From Tritrichomonas foetus (Eukaryota; Parabasalia; Tritrichomonadida; Tritrichomonadidae), in the NCBI GenBank assembly GCA_001839685.1, contig MLAK01000314.1, forward strand, positions 3,431-67,430: a stretch of DNA of 64,000 nucleotides, written 5' to 3'. Positions 42,801 to 52,216 of the stretch are shown here, one piece after another (position 1 is the first letter of the stretch; every line of letters starts with the position of its first letter). Both the position numbers and the translations under genes were made by a program. The notes below the pieces were generated by a model. That model was not told where the DNA came from. It saw nothing but the letters and a program-made list of their open reading frames with translations, and ran no database searches.

Positions 42801-44268
42801 CGCAAATGCCTGAAACGAATCTCATTAAATTCAATGAATGGAAAATTGGAACAAGATCATTTCCATGTTTAGATGGATCGATCTGTGTCACTTTCTGGTC
42901 TTTTTGTTTCTTTCCATGTTTTTCATTGCTGTTTTCTTCATTTTCATTATCTGTATCATTTTCGTTGTCAGAATCGTCTTCCTTATGTTTTCCTTTCTTT
43001 TTATCACCTTTTTCAGGCTTTTGCTTGCCTTTCTTTCCTTTTTCACCTTTTTCAGGTTTTTCACCCTTATCTGACTTATCCCCTTTCTTTCCTTTTTTAT
43101 CTTCTTTTTCACCTTTCGGACTTTTTTCTGCTTTTTCACCTTTAGCATGTTTTTCACCTTTTTGGCTTTTTTCAGCTTTCTCATCTTTCGAACCTTTTTC
43201 AGCCTTCTCACCTTTGGCATGTTTTTCGCCTTTCGAACCTTTTTCAGCTTTCTCATCTTTCGAACCTTTTTCAGCCTTCTCACCTTTGCCATGCTTTTCA
43301 CCTTTCGAACCTTTTTCAGCTTTCTCATCTTTCGAACCTTTTTCAGCCTTCTCACCTTTGCCATGCTTTTCNCCTTTCGAACTTTTTTCAGCTTTCTCAC
43401 CTTTTTGACTTTTTTCAGCTTTATCACCTTTGGCATGTTTTTCACTCTTTTCATCTTTCTTTCCTTTTTGCGGTTTTTCACCTTTTTCGCCTTTCTTTCC
43501 TTTTTTGTCATGCTTCTCTCCTTTTTTGCCCTTTTCTTTCTTGTGCTCATCTTCATCGTCGTCGTCACTTTCGTCATCGTCGTCATGATTAGAAGGCCGA
43601 ACTTTTTCTATGCGAGCAGCTGGGCTGTATTCTGGCCTTGCGTTGAGGGGAGTTCCTGACGCGAGGTCGAGCGGAAGCTGTGAAATGTCAATGATTGAAT
43701 TGTGCGAGAGGAGAAGATTGTGAAGATATCGTACAACTTCATGATTGTATGGGAGGTTGTTGGCGGTTGACATGGCTAAATATGCGAATTGGAATCTTTG
43801 TGAAGGTGAAGCGTGAATTGTAATGTCTGGAAAGCGGCTTAAATTATCCGAGCGAACTTCAACGATGTCGTCTGGCGAATTCATTGAAAACGAGAAATAA
43901 TAATTTCGATATAGTAATTGCGCAAATTTGGTGGTTGGCGGGCCCGTACATGTCAAATTCGATTCTGTGGTTTTAACTAGAACAAATTCGTTTTCTCTAT
44001 GGGCAATCATTTGGACTTCGGAAATATGAATCATTTCGAGGACTTCAAGCTGTCCTCCCGATCTGCTTTGCGTAAAAAGGCCAATAAAATGAGGACTTAA
44101 GGCAACGACGCCTTTATTATGCGTGACTTTTCGATAACGAATATCTGTTCGGAAAATAAAGTGGACGGGCCTTTGTGAAGGCATGAAGGCATCCTCAATA
44201 GAGTCGCTTTCGAGCTCACTCAAAGGTTCTTGATTATTATCTTTGTCATCATCGTCAAAGCGAACCAT
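39859..44268 (-). CDS. CARMIL-like leucine-rich-repeat protein with Lys/Glu repeat insert
   Basis: 1,469 residues. Residues about 35-130 look like a PH-type domain. An acidic stretch (about 229-241) leads into a Lys/Gly/Glu/Asp low-complexity insert to about 460 with a 24-residue repeat. A leucine-rich repeat array of the ribonuclease-inhibitor/tropomodulin type occupies about 465-930 (phrases such as L-x-x-L-x-L-x-x-N). The tail (about 1085-1469) is built of Ser-Asp/Arg-Lys blocks. PH plus LRR plus a disordered tail is the layout of CARMIL proteins, which bind capping protein and steer actin assembly at the membrane. I see no clear capping-protein motif, so this stays LRR family, CARMIL-like. 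It is unusually highly charged. Confidence 0.8.
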   Translation of the reverse strand: MVRFDDDDKDNNQEPLSELESDSIEDAFMPSQRPVHFIFRTDIRYRKVTHNKGVVALSPHFIGLFTQSRSGGQLEVLEMIHISEVQMIAHRENEFVLVKTTESNLTCTGPPTTKFAQLLYRNYYFSFSMNSPDDIVEVRSDNLSRFPDITIHASPSQRFQFAYLAMSTANNLPYNHEVVRYLHNLLLSHNSIIDISQLPLDLASGTPLNARPEYSPAARIEKVRPSNHDDDDESDDDDEDEHKKEKGKKGEKHDKKGKKGEKGEKPQKGKKDEKSEKHAKGDKAEKSQKGEKAEKSSKXEKHGKGEKAEKGSKDEKAEKGSKGEKHGKGEKAEKGSKDEKAEKGSKGEKHAKGEKAEKGSKDEKAEKSQKGEKHAKGEKAEKSPKGEKEDKKGKKGDKSDKGEKPEKGEKGKKGKQKPEKGDKKKGKHKEDDSDNENDTDNENEENSNEKHGKKQKDQKVTQIDPSKHGNDLVPIFHSLNLMRFVSGICACNLFRPDLLSSFIPLVSLNDNLRIVHFENCGAISGLEDLSEAIHKCEKFSVSYWNLSYNKLENFESFASIIEYSQEPLLYLNLSYCDIENNASEKIFNALSENDNAWHLRFLLYAGNDMSGSEAQKGFESFMRTLSKHNSSLEYLDFGSITEGLTKILEILNKFQQPIKTLVLRGSTLDEEALKQLKILIHNSKTLSALDLSYMNLEPEVIAEIINQIGKNETLENFSLHLNGLNLNDENLLPLFREFLSRGLNKWKALSLDYNNMDENDLKNLIPLFMRMKNLQELSLNGNFDKTMEGIDDLLVKLLDIKRIETLSLAGSNEKHLEETLTSLLRKLARPDSNSKRSSILNLDISNNEIGDSLIPFINQILHRPETKLQKLNIDGNNLLSTDKLSTLVEAVDGCNSLVSFQFPIIDAQKITQHADADEKDVVIRTLSELQIGFIQAINSHRNKAKMPNDLPFPADEQIQKLVNEISRGMCKRFKLPDMKRHSLVCEELYVPLPFQKIGDIPREGGKIEDVEIDNMSVYNTPSMGEYVIEENTRYIELFTTFSTMNPDVRKLNNPNAFNNLLPPPQPFNPNNNGASSDSDTTDEPDTPSTSSSERIRKQKKNSRRYQSSSDSEETDDDDYRHRKSTRKRANNDSDSDENRRRSSRKVTKRGIDSDSDTDEDSDDFNRRKLQRKSQRNRNNTDSESDSDESPRNRKSTKKKISITLSKRKNHQDSSSDDESDSDEFNQRNSRRKNQSSKRILSQSRKNRNDDSSEDSSSSDDVRKPLRRNPPQKRNTRRDSDSDSNSDSDSDPGLKRRSRNIKISIKKSGRYSRNHNSDDSSTDENDNYKKNQKPKRRQNYDDSDSESNSDDSDIRNRNRNSRRLLKNPDLKRKGKPNPKMVPHRRRMSSSSSSEDVKLETKLYGSDEGLDRLVDANYVSSEVRVRNTGNANAFGGKNAPPLPNWKLRNSDSDDNGNSASRKRKSSRSTRK
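42979..43551. repeat. Coding repeat of the LRR protein (72-bp unit)
   Basis: In-frame repeats encoding units like K-H-G-K-G-E-K-A-E-K-G-S with K-D-E-K-A-E-K-G-S-K-G-E; the best-kept 72-bp units lie at about 43105-43368, about 3.5 copies, with shorter degenerate units outside. An N falls at 43372. The repeat creates long artefact frames on both strands. Confidence 0.85.
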
Positions 44269-45834
44269 TTAATCTAATTTGGAATTTCGATTTTTGGTTT
44301 TTTGATTTTTTTTTTTAAATAATATATTTCGTCTCAATTTTGGCTTGTTATGCATATTTTCTCTCAATTTTCATTCATATTCAAACTTTTTGGATGATCA
44401 TCTTCGATATTTTCAGTGATATAAAATATAAATAGGCGAAATTATTGACATTGCATATTTTAAATTGAATTAAATAACGAACAATAAGTTTCGAAATAAA
44501 TCACAAAAGTACACAACCTGGAAATACGTTTATTTTCATTAAATAAACTGAACTTTTTCGAATCTTGGAAACAACTTCCCGACTCTCTGATGCTTAATTT
44601 ACAGCAACGAATTTTTGCTGAATAGATCTCAACCAATAAAAAATGCCAAAATTCGCTTGATTACTATTTTCGAAATTACACATTATTTCTAAAATCTCCA
44701 GGCAGATGAAAGATTTAGCCCTTTCCACTAGATCAAAGAGTTACTCAAATATTTCTCTATATTATCCCTACTATGTGGACAATTTTATCGAATTTATCTT
44801 GCAATACACCAATTTTATTGAATTTGAATTTTCCGAAAGATTGATGCTTAGATTTTTTTTCAAACTTTGCCAACATGCACAATTTCGTCAGAATGTATTA
44901 ACATCGATTTATAAAGCATTTTCGTCTTTTGGTTGTCGAGAATTACGTTCTCAAAAAAAATTCGATATTTGATCAAAATCTAATGAACCAATTGTATTCA
45001 ACTCACACAAAATCATGAACATTCTTATTAATAAAGAAGGAAATTGAATTTAATTCTGAAATTATTTGAGAATCTTATTTTTTGGGCATAATTTTTTTTT
45101 CTTTCTTAAAATACTTTTGAAGGAGCTTATCCATGTAAATACTCTCAAAAATCAAGGATATGTCGCATATGTGTGGGAAAAAAGTAGATTTTCATTTTCA
45201 ACGGAATATACGATTATAATGTATTCAAAACAATAAGTATTTCTAAAAAAATTGCTTTTTTTATTAAATCGAAGAATATCTCAAAAATAAAAAGACAAAA
45301 TCTTTTAATATTTTGGATATATTATTTTTTAATTATGCTAATTATATGGAGAAAATATAAATAAAATCATAAGCGTAGAAGCATAGGTTGTGTACTTTTT
45401 AAATCACGTTTGATTGAAGATACAAAGTTAGCACACCATCAATAAAATCAAAAAAATTACTCTGAATGAATCACTACATTATTTTAATTCATATTATTAT
45501 GTCTTTTTTAAAAAAAACCTTTAATGATTATCGTTTGTTGATTTACATTCTCTTATTCATATCTCATGTTTATTTTTTACCATTTAAATTTCAATTTGTG
45601 ATAGATTAATGATGCTCATACTATTTAGAGTGATGCAAGTAGAAAATATGAATGAAGTAATTGATAAAAAATTGGATTGGCTTATATTCTTTTTTTCATC
45701 AAGATCATTATCACAATTATTTTAGGGGAATGGAAAATATCTGTAAATTTTGTTTTCACAATGAAATAAAACTTTTTTGTAAATTTTTGGGTTTGCTAAA
45801 AATCTAATGACATGTGAAATAAAAATAATAAAAA
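44269..45834. other. Intergenic, no gene supported
   Basis: 1.6 kb of AT-rich DNA between divergent genes. An 88-codon plus-strand frame at 44706-44972 has some protein-like segments but no recognisable family; I leave it uncalled. Confidence 0.45.
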
Positions 45835-46629
45835 ATGTCTGGAGTAAAAATCATTTTATCCAATAATCCCGAAACCGAAAGCAATTTATTCAAAATCCGC
45901 ATGCCTCTTGTTCAAGAGGTGATGTACCTTTTCCTCGTCACGTCGAAAGTTTTACCATTTTTTATAACAGTCGCCACATTTAAATGCTTAATTTCCAATT
46001 TCGATGACGATCAACCCGTTATGAAATTTATTGCATACGCCGGAATGATTGTTTATCATTTCTGCCTGGTATGCTTACATCAAAATTCGGCCAAGCCAGG
46101 AACCAGAATCCAAACCTGCTGGCTTGATATCGACATGCACAGACTTTTGTTCCTTCTTTTCACGCTTGTTTTTGATATGGTTCCTCGTTTTGCTTTTGCT
46201 GAATACACGCTAATCTTCTTTTATAAATCAATACGAATTTTTGACAGAGACATCGTGACTCGAACCGGTGACGTCTCTCCGTCACTTCACTTTTTCAACA
46301 GAAAAATTCTGAAATCAACTTATTATCAAAGAACCAGGGCATTTTCAGAATTACTATGGTTCCCTTACATCATTATTGGATGTGTGATTTCACTTGAAAT
46401 CGAAAAAGTTGTATTTCTATACTATTACTTTGTTTTTATTGTGATTTTCCAGTTTCAATTTGATGACTTCCATCAATGGATTTGGCTCCAAATTGACCAC
46501 TTTTTCACCATTATTGCATTTGACCAACCTGATACAATTCGATCAATCTTGCTCCAGACATTCTTCCACATTAGAAAATGTGGAGCACTCGGGAAGATGC
46601 TTTTCCCTCAGATAGAAGAGGAGATATAA
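45835..46629 (+). CDS. Multi-pass membrane protein, TMEM33/Pom33-like
   Basis: 264 residues with hydrophobic segments at about 26-50, 62-82, 100-132 and 172-212, so four or five membrane passes. The order (short N-terminal head, two helical hairpins, and a soluble amphipathic C-terminal third containing F-F-H-I-R-K-C) resembles TMEM33/Pom33, ER and nuclear-pore-associated membrane proteins. The similarity is one of layout and spacing more than strict motifs. No signal peptide or catalytic residues stand out. Otherwise an unassigned membrane protein. Confidence 0.7.
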   Translation: MSGVKIILSNNPETESNLFKIRMPLVQEVMYLFLVTSKVLPFFITVATFKCLISNFDDDQPVMKFIAYAGMIVYHFCLVCLHQNSAKPGTRIQTCWLDIDMHRLLFLLFTLVFDMVPRFAFAEYTLIFFYKSIRIFDRDIVTRTGDVSPSLHFFNRKILKSTYYQRTRAFSELLWFPYIIIGCVISLEIEKVVFLYYYFVFIVIFQFQFDDFHQWIWLQIDHFFTIIAFDQPDTIRSILLQTFFHIRKCGALGKMLFPQIEEEI

Positions 46630-46874
46630 TTTTGTCATGATAAACCTTGTTTTTACGACTTCTATTTATATTTTTTTCCTGATTATACACTCTTCAAAAC
46701 ATACTAAAGATATTAGAAAATCAAACCATAATACTTTATAAATTCATGACTTTTGATTCCACTTAAAAAACAGTGGAATGCTGAATTTGCTCCAATGAAA
46801 CAAGTTTCTCATGCTATCATTATCAAGATATTATATATCTATAGAGAATGAATGATTATATAGGAATAAATTGC

Positions 46875-46956
46875 CAATTAAAGTCTACATAACAATTTAA
46901 GTCTACATCACAATTAAAGTCTACATCACAATTAAAGTCTACATCACAATTAAAGT
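46875..46956. repeat. 18-bp tandem repeat, about 4.5 copies
   Basis: Unit ATTAAAGTCTACATCACA, first copies slightly diverged, later ones identical. It lies just outside the TIR element that starts at 47013. Confidence 0.85.
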
Positions 46957-47012
46957 ATGACAATAGAATAAACCCCAAAACCATTTTTTTGAAGTCGAAA
47001 TAATGTATAAAC

Positions 47013-47987
47013 AGAAGTGTGCAACCAACCGTTTACTAAAAAAAAGTGAAATTTCTGACTGTTATATTTTCATGAATATTCAAGATTATCTTATAAGACT
47101 CATAAATTAAGAAGAGCATTTAGAATACTATTATCCTTGAAAAGTAGCTTGTCTAAAATTTTCGGTGATGAGAATTATTAATCAAAAATGAATAAATTAT
47201 TGATTAAGAGAGCTTATTAAATATACTTTATAATTTTATTTTATTGAGGAAATTTGGTCACAAAAATCTGAATCTCGAAATTTCACCGACAACTTTTTTT
47301 GTTATTTTTGGTACTAGAATAATTCTGTTTGCTCTTTATGATGATGGAATAAAAACACCAAACATTTCTAGGCGTTTTCGAGATATGATTCATCGCGAGA
47401 AATGGGTGATTCGACAAAGGTCAAAACCACTAATAGAAGATTTATTTGCGTGCAGATGTGAGTAGTGATGATGCAAGTATGCCGCTTATTGAAGAGAGGC
47501 CGAAATATGAAACTTTTATCACATCCTTAACGTATTTTATTCACAAAAGTATGTGCATGGTGAAAAATATAGGTGAAAATTCATATTCCAGATATCTCTA
47601 GATATTATCAGTATTGTGATGATATATTGAATATTTATTGCCTTTGATAAAACAAAAGCATATTTAGATAGTTATATAGAATCAATACCTTCGGAATAAA
47701 GAAATATCATTTAATAAAAAGTTTTAATGATTGAATAAATTACCAGTTTTTGTAAGAATAAACGTATGGAATTCTTTCAAACTGACACATTTTTTAAAAA
47801 TGTGCATGGTAAAATTATTTGACCTAATTTCTTCACAAAAATTTATGCGTTTGAATGAAATTTCGTTTCTCGATAATTCCTAGACAGATTTTCCCGAAGT
47901 ATGGTTTATTTTATTATTCTACTGTTATATAAGAAGCTGTAAAAATTTGGGAACGATCTGTCGGTGAAAGTTTGGTTGCACACTTCT
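47013..47987. mobile_element. Decayed TIR DNA-transposon (975 bp)
   Basis: Perfect 16-bp terminal inverted repeat: AGAAGTGTGCAACCAA at 47013-47028 and its complement at 47972-47987. Broken coding sequence lies inside (47244-47601). The left end with its inner A-rich stretch also occurs, inverted, at about 26250-26290, so this is a repeated family. I find no convincing target-site duplication, which suits an old copy. The superfamily cannot be named from what is visible. Confidence 0.55.
47244..47601 (+). pseudogene. Frameshifted coding relic within the TIR element
   Basis: One frame to 47465 ends with a protein-like stretch (I-K-T-P-N-I-S-R-R-F-R-D-M-I, then E-K-W-V-I-R-Q-R-S-K). Another frame from 47452 to the TAG at 47599-47601 continues D-V-S-S-D-D-A-S-M-P-L-I-E-E-R-P-K. 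The overlap suggests one ORF with a single frame change. It may be a transposase remnant, judged only by its place between the TIRs. Confidence 0.4.
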
Positions 47988-48173
47988 CATTTTGATAAGT
48001 TTGAAAAAGTCATAAGTATAAAAGAATATCAAGATGGATCAATGTTAATAATATCATATACAAATCAAAACATCGTGATGATCAGTTGCATGTTTCATTC
48101 ATTAGCGAGCTTTTCCACCAAAGAATGAATTCTGAGATAAAAAAGTACGTTATTTAATTGAAATTTTCGACAA

Positions 48174-49037
48174 ATGACTGAAAAGCCACATACTCAAGTT
48201 CTCCCTGATGACACGATTTTGAAAACCATTACATCAATTGGCCGTTTCCACCCACAAACTTTTTATCCACAACGCAGACAAAAACAAGTTCAACAAATCC
48301 AAACCGAGCAAATTGCCTTCACCATTGACGGAATGAGGCTATGCCAACATAAAAATGCGAAATTAGAACGAAGGATATCAATGATAGAGCACGATATCAA
48401 GTTTTTGGAAGGATCAATTCAAAGGCATAAAAATTATTTGAAGCAGTTTATAGAAGACCACGAAGAGCAAACAAAATTAATCAACCAACAAATAGCAAAT
48501 CGCAGAACACAAATCGCCAAGATAGACAATGCGCAAGAGCCACCAACAATGAATCAAATTTCTGCTCTTGTTCGACAAATTCAAGTTGAAGGCATGGCTG
48601 CCAAACGTAGAGCTGAAAATTGTCTGAGGGATCAGGACGTTAATCTGGTACTTTCTGGTGACCGTCTCAGAAAGTTCCATGAATTCCTTTCACCAAAAGT
48701 GACTGATACCGTTCTACAGGAAAATCCAAAACTTAGAAAATCATTTGATCGAATGGAAAAGGATGTTTACCAAGTCGCTGAAATCCAAACTCAACTGAGA
48801 AGCTTAAAAATTTACAGCACTAACCTAGAAAAGCGTTTAATTGAGCTTAATTCCAAATATGAGGCATTACAATTCGATAAAGCCGATATTCAAATGGGAA
48901 TTGTTGATAAAAAAGAGGAGCTTCACGCTGAATTAACAAAAAGATCAGAAGAACTTGGAAAACTCCGATGGAAGATTGAATACATGAAGTCATTAAAGAA
49001 GTCAATGAATGAGCCACACTTTGATGTTCGTGTTTAA
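48174..49037 (+). CDS. Coiled-coil protein of unknown family
   Basis: 287 residues. A 40-residue head with Pro/Gln is followed by coiled coil at about 55-125, a short break with P-P-T-M, helical sequence with R-L-R-K-F-H-E-F-L-S-P near 165, and a second coiled coil at about 190-280. Rich in Gln, Lys and Glu, without membrane segments. Proteins like this are common in the flagellar and cytoskeletal apparatus of trichomonads, but I cannot name an orthologue. Confidence 0.72.
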   Translation: MTEKPHTQVLPDDTILKTITSIGRFHPQTFYPQRRQKQVQQIQTEQIAFTIDGMRLCQHKNAKLERRISMIEHDIKFLEGSIQRHKNYLKQFIEDHEEQTKLINQQIANRRTQIAKIDNAQEPPTMNQISALVRQIQVEGMAAKRRAENCLRDQDVNLVLSGDRLRKFHEFLSPKVTDTVLQENPKLRKSFDRMEKDVYQVAEIQTQLRSLKIYSTNLEKRLIELNSKYEALQFDKADIQMGIVDKKEELHAELTKRSEELGKLRWKIEYMKSLKKSMNEPHFDVRV

Positions 49038-49168
49038 TTGTATTATTTATTACTATACAGATGTTTGAAGTAAAATGTTATTTATTAACTCATCCTTATT
49101 TGTTTATAAAAATGTTTTCAAAACCAATTTCTAAAATCTATGTTTTACTCCATAAAAGAACAATATGT

Positions 49169-49230
49169 GAATCATAAAACAAAAGAAAAGAATCATAAAA
49201 CAAAAGAAAAGAATCATTAAACAAAAGAAT
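49169..49230. repeat. 21-bp tandem repeat, about 3 copies
   Basis: Unit GAATCATAAAACAAAAGAAAA in the short spacer downstream of two convergent genes. Confidence 0.8.
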
Positions 49231-49261
49231 CGAATAAATTTAGTAATTACACAATATTTAT

Positions 49262-50551
49262 TTAATCAGTAAAAACATAATTGTGATTGAAAGTTTTCAA
49301 ACAATAATCTGCAAGCTCTTTCGCAAGAGTTGTTTCTTTAAATGGTTTTGGAGGCTGGATTGAAATCTTTGCCAAATTTGGATTGAAGTCCACCTTCGGT
49401 GCTGGCCCAGGCATTGGCTTCAACAGTGATTTAACAGACGAGAGAGAAGCCGACAAAGAAAACTTTTCTTGCAATTGCCTTTGCTGTTGACCTTGAATAT
49501 TATTCTCGTTCTTCTGTGTGGGTACTTGTGTTTCTGGAATTTGATTAGTTTCTGGTATTGTTGGATTGTCTGGTTTCGATGAAGTGGAAAATGATTCAAA
49601 AGTTGGTTGTGAAGGAGTTTCCTTTGGGTTTTGTGAGTCAAAACTTTCAAATGTTGGCATTTTTTCAGATTTTTTGTCGCTTTGGGAATTTGGGCCGAAA
49701 TCGAAAGATTCAAAAGTTGGCATTTCTTCTTTCTTTTCAATTTTTTCACCTGAATCAAAATCGCCAAACGAACCAAAAGTTGGTGATGATTCTTGAATAT
49801 TTTTGTCATCAGAATTATTCGCTTTTTCAAATGATCCAAAACTTCCAAATGTTGGCATTTCAGTTTTTTCTTTCTTTGGTTCAGAATCAAATTGAGGGAA
49901 ATTTGATGATTCTTCTTTTTTATTTTCTGGTGGAGTTTCTTGATGTGGATTTGCTTCAGTTGATCCAAAAGTTCCAAATGAACCAAATGTAGGCATTTCT
50001 GACTTCTGATTTAAAGAATTTCCAAAATCAAATGAATCTAAATTTGGTGAATCAGATTCTTTTTCTTGGCTGTTTTCTTCCTCTTTTGCGTCATTTGGTT
50101 GTTGTTGTTGTTGTTGTTGAAGACCAAATTTGATGGCTGCATAAGGCGGATCGGTTTGATCAGATTCGGAAAAATTATTTTGTGTTATGGAATTTTGATC
50201 GTCGTCATCTGAATCAAATGTTGGCGGACGAGATTTCGGTTGCGATTTTTCGGAATTTTCTGTATCAAATGAGCCAAAAGTTGGCTTTTCTATTTTTTCA
50301 TCATTTTTCGAGTTTGATCCAGTGTCGAACGAATCAAAAGAAGGGAAATTTGCGTTTGTGAATGTAGGACCGGAACTGAAAGATTCAAACGAAGGCATTT
50401 CATTGTTTGGTGGCTTGGATCCAGAATCGAAAGATCCAAATGTTGGCATTTCTACTTTTTCATTTTTAAACCCAGTATCGAATGATCCAAAAGTTGGCAT
50501 TTCTGTATCTTTTTTGTTGTCGTTTAAAGCGAATGGATCAAAATCAGCCAT
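49262..50551 (-). CDS. PTFGSF-repeat protein, intrinsically disordered
   Basis: 429 residues. At least a dozen copies of a motif M-P-T-F-(G/E)-S-F-(D/G) are spread over residues 20-320, separated by polar spacers rich in Asn, Lys, Glu and Ser; there is a run of Q near residue 150. The C-terminal 50 residues (P-G-P-A-P-K onward) are more ordered, ending in N-Y-V-F-T-D. Regularly spaced aromatic motifs suit either a phase-separating nucleoporin-like protein or an endocytic adaptor-like binding platform; F-G dipeptides themselves are few. I do not recognise a named family. It diverges from the coactosin gene with 267 bp between starts. Confidence 0.75.
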   Translation of the reverse strand: MADFDPFALNDNKKDTEMPTFGSFDTGFKNEKVEMPTFGSFDSGSKPPNNEMPSFESFSSGPTFTNANFPSFDSFDTGSNSKNDEKIEKPTFGSFDTENSEKSQPKSRPPTFDSDDDDQNSITQNNFSESDQTDPPYAAIKFGLQQQQQQQPNDAKEEENSQEKESDSPNLDSFDFGNSLNQKSEMPTFGSFGTFGSTEANPHQETPPENKKEESSNFPQFDSEPKKEKTEMPTFGSFGSFEKANNSDDKNIQESSPTFGSFGDFDSGEKIEKKEEMPTFESFDFGPNSQSDKKSEKMPTFESFDSQNPKETPSQPTFESFSTSSKPDNPTIPETNQIPETQVPTQKNENNIQGQQQRQLQEKFSLSASLSSVKSLLKPMPGPAPKVDFNPNLAKISIQPPKPFKETTLAKELADYCLKTFNHNYVFTD

Positions 50552-50818
50552 TGATGGATTTGATGGTATAAACGGTCGCCATACTTAAACATTTTTGTTA
50601 CACAGATTTTTAAAATTTATCACGAAGGTTTATCAACTTGCTCTATCTGTTTCTCATAAAAATTGAACTTTGCGAAACTTTTGCCGATTTTGGATACTCT
50701 CAGTAACCCAATGAATTGATGAAAATAATACCTCTTGTAATATCGAGATTTTTCACAAATATATGCCCAAAGAGTATTTTTGGCAAACCCATAATGTAAC
50801 GGTTTTCCCCTTTAAAAA

Positions 50819-51256
50819 ATGGCAGCAGTTTTAAACTGGAAAAGCTTTGGAAACGTCTACAACGATATCCTCGTCGAACAGCGCTCAATCGATTGGTTCA
50901 TTCTCGGCTATGAAGAAGGGTCTAAAAATCATATTCGCCTTATCAAAAAAGGTGATGGCGGATTAAACGCAATGAAGCTAAATTTGAATGAAAGTATGGT
51001 TGCTTTTTGCTATTTGAAGGTTTATCCAACAGAAAAAGATCCAGATGCGCCACTTCAGCCCGATTTCGTACATATCACATTTATTGGAAAACGCGTTAAA
51101 GCGCAAGAAAGGGCGCGTGCTGTGATTCATCGCTTGGATATCCAGCAGGCCTTCCCGCGTTACATTATTGAATTTGAGGCCAGCACAATCGACGAACTTG
51201 ATATCAACAAAATTTATGAGCAAATAAAAGAAATGAAGGCACTATTAGCAGAATAA
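50819..51256 (+). CDS. Coactosin-like protein (ADF-H domain)
   Basis: 145 residues, the standard length of a single ADF-homology domain of the coactosin type, which binds actin filaments without severing. Pattern seen: W-F-I-L-G-Y near 26, a strand-rich centre with M-V-A-F-C-Y-L-K-V, F-V-H-I-T-F-I-G-K-R-V-K then A-Q-E-R-A-R in the long actin-binding helix, and the end stretch I-I-E-F-E-A with helix I-Y-E-Q-I-K. It lacks the cofilin-type N-terminal extension. Cytoplasmic actin regulation is the family role. Confidence 0.85.
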   Translation: MAAVLNWKSFGNVYNDILVEQRSIDWFILGYEEGSKNHIRLIKKGDGGLNAMKLNLNESMVAFCYLKVYPTEKDPDAPLQPDFVHITFIGKRVKAQERARAVIHRLDIQQAFPRYIIEFEASTIDELDINKIYEQIKEMKALLAE

Positions 51257-52216
51257 ACGTATTATATAGAGTATCACATATTATTATTGGTATGAAAATA
51301 AAAAATCAAAATTTCGAAATTTTGAATAAAAAATTAAATGTTTGTTTAAAATATTGAAATGAAATCAACAACTAGTTTTATCTTCTTCAAAGGCATTTTT
51401 CAATTGTTTTGACTACCAAATTAAATTTTTTTCTACTTTCGGATTTTTGGAATCCGAATGAATTCCATGGAAATTGATTAAATGATTAAATTTTCTCTTA
51501 ATTTCGGACATGCCATATCAATTAAATGTTAATGGATACGAATTACTCAAGAATTTTTGAATTCATATGATATTAGAGAACTGGTTAGGACTAATATTCT
51601 AGTGGGAACCGTCTTTTTTCTATATTTCGAAGAATGCGACTTTAATTGATGGCATTTAAATTTATACCATAATCATTGAAATTGAAAATGATGGTTCCAT
51701 TGTGACTTGAACCAAGCCACCAATATAATTTCATTTTTTGATCAGTGATATTGGAACTTTGATGTGAATCATTTCTCCAATCTGTTGTTGTAATTTCGAC
51801 TGTATTATTGAGAATTGGATTCCACCTGTTTTATCATATTAACATGAAACAAAGCTGTCTATTAAAGAAACATTGTGCAATAATTGAGAGAAGTGCTGCT
51901 TGAGCTCGACTACATAATTAAAGATTAAGTTTTCTCATGAAATAATATTTACTTTTCGAAGTTTAATCTTAGTATTCCTCAATGTTTAGAGTAATTTCCA
52001 TTGGAGTTATTTGAAATTTTTGAAAATATTCCAAGTTAATATTATTAAAATAATAATAATAAAAATCAATGATTTATTAAAAGTAAAGATACTCCAAATT
52101 CACAAAGAATTCCTCATTTTTATTCATAACTTTAATTCAATCAAGATAATTATGTTTCAATAATTGCGATTTTTGATCGTTTTTGGTGAAACAAGGTTAA
52201 ATTTAAATATCTTGGA
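51257..52216. other. Intergenic with one coding relic
   Basis: AT-rich DNA. Besides the minus-strand relic at 51642-51830, nothing is supported. Confidence 0.5.
51642..51830 (-). pseudogene. Relic of a glycosylated surface-type protein
   Basis: 62 open codons without a start, ending in TAA at 51642-51644, reading R-W-N-P-I-L-N-N-T-V-E-I-T-T-T and K-L-Y-W-W-L-G-S-S-H-N-G-T. Four N-x-S/T sequons in 62 residues and W-rich strands suggest an extracellular protein fragment. No family recognised; no upstream continuation found. Confidence 0.4.

Noticed and set aside
42806..43659. Long plus- and minus-strand frames overlapping the LRR gene
   Set aside because: They mirror the 72-bp coding repeat of the LRR protein in other frames, with Phe/Ser or Lys/Arg-only composition.
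44706..44972. 88-codon plus-strand ORF
   Set aside because: No recognisable domain, no initiator motif and AT-driven residue usage; could be a relic but cannot be supported.
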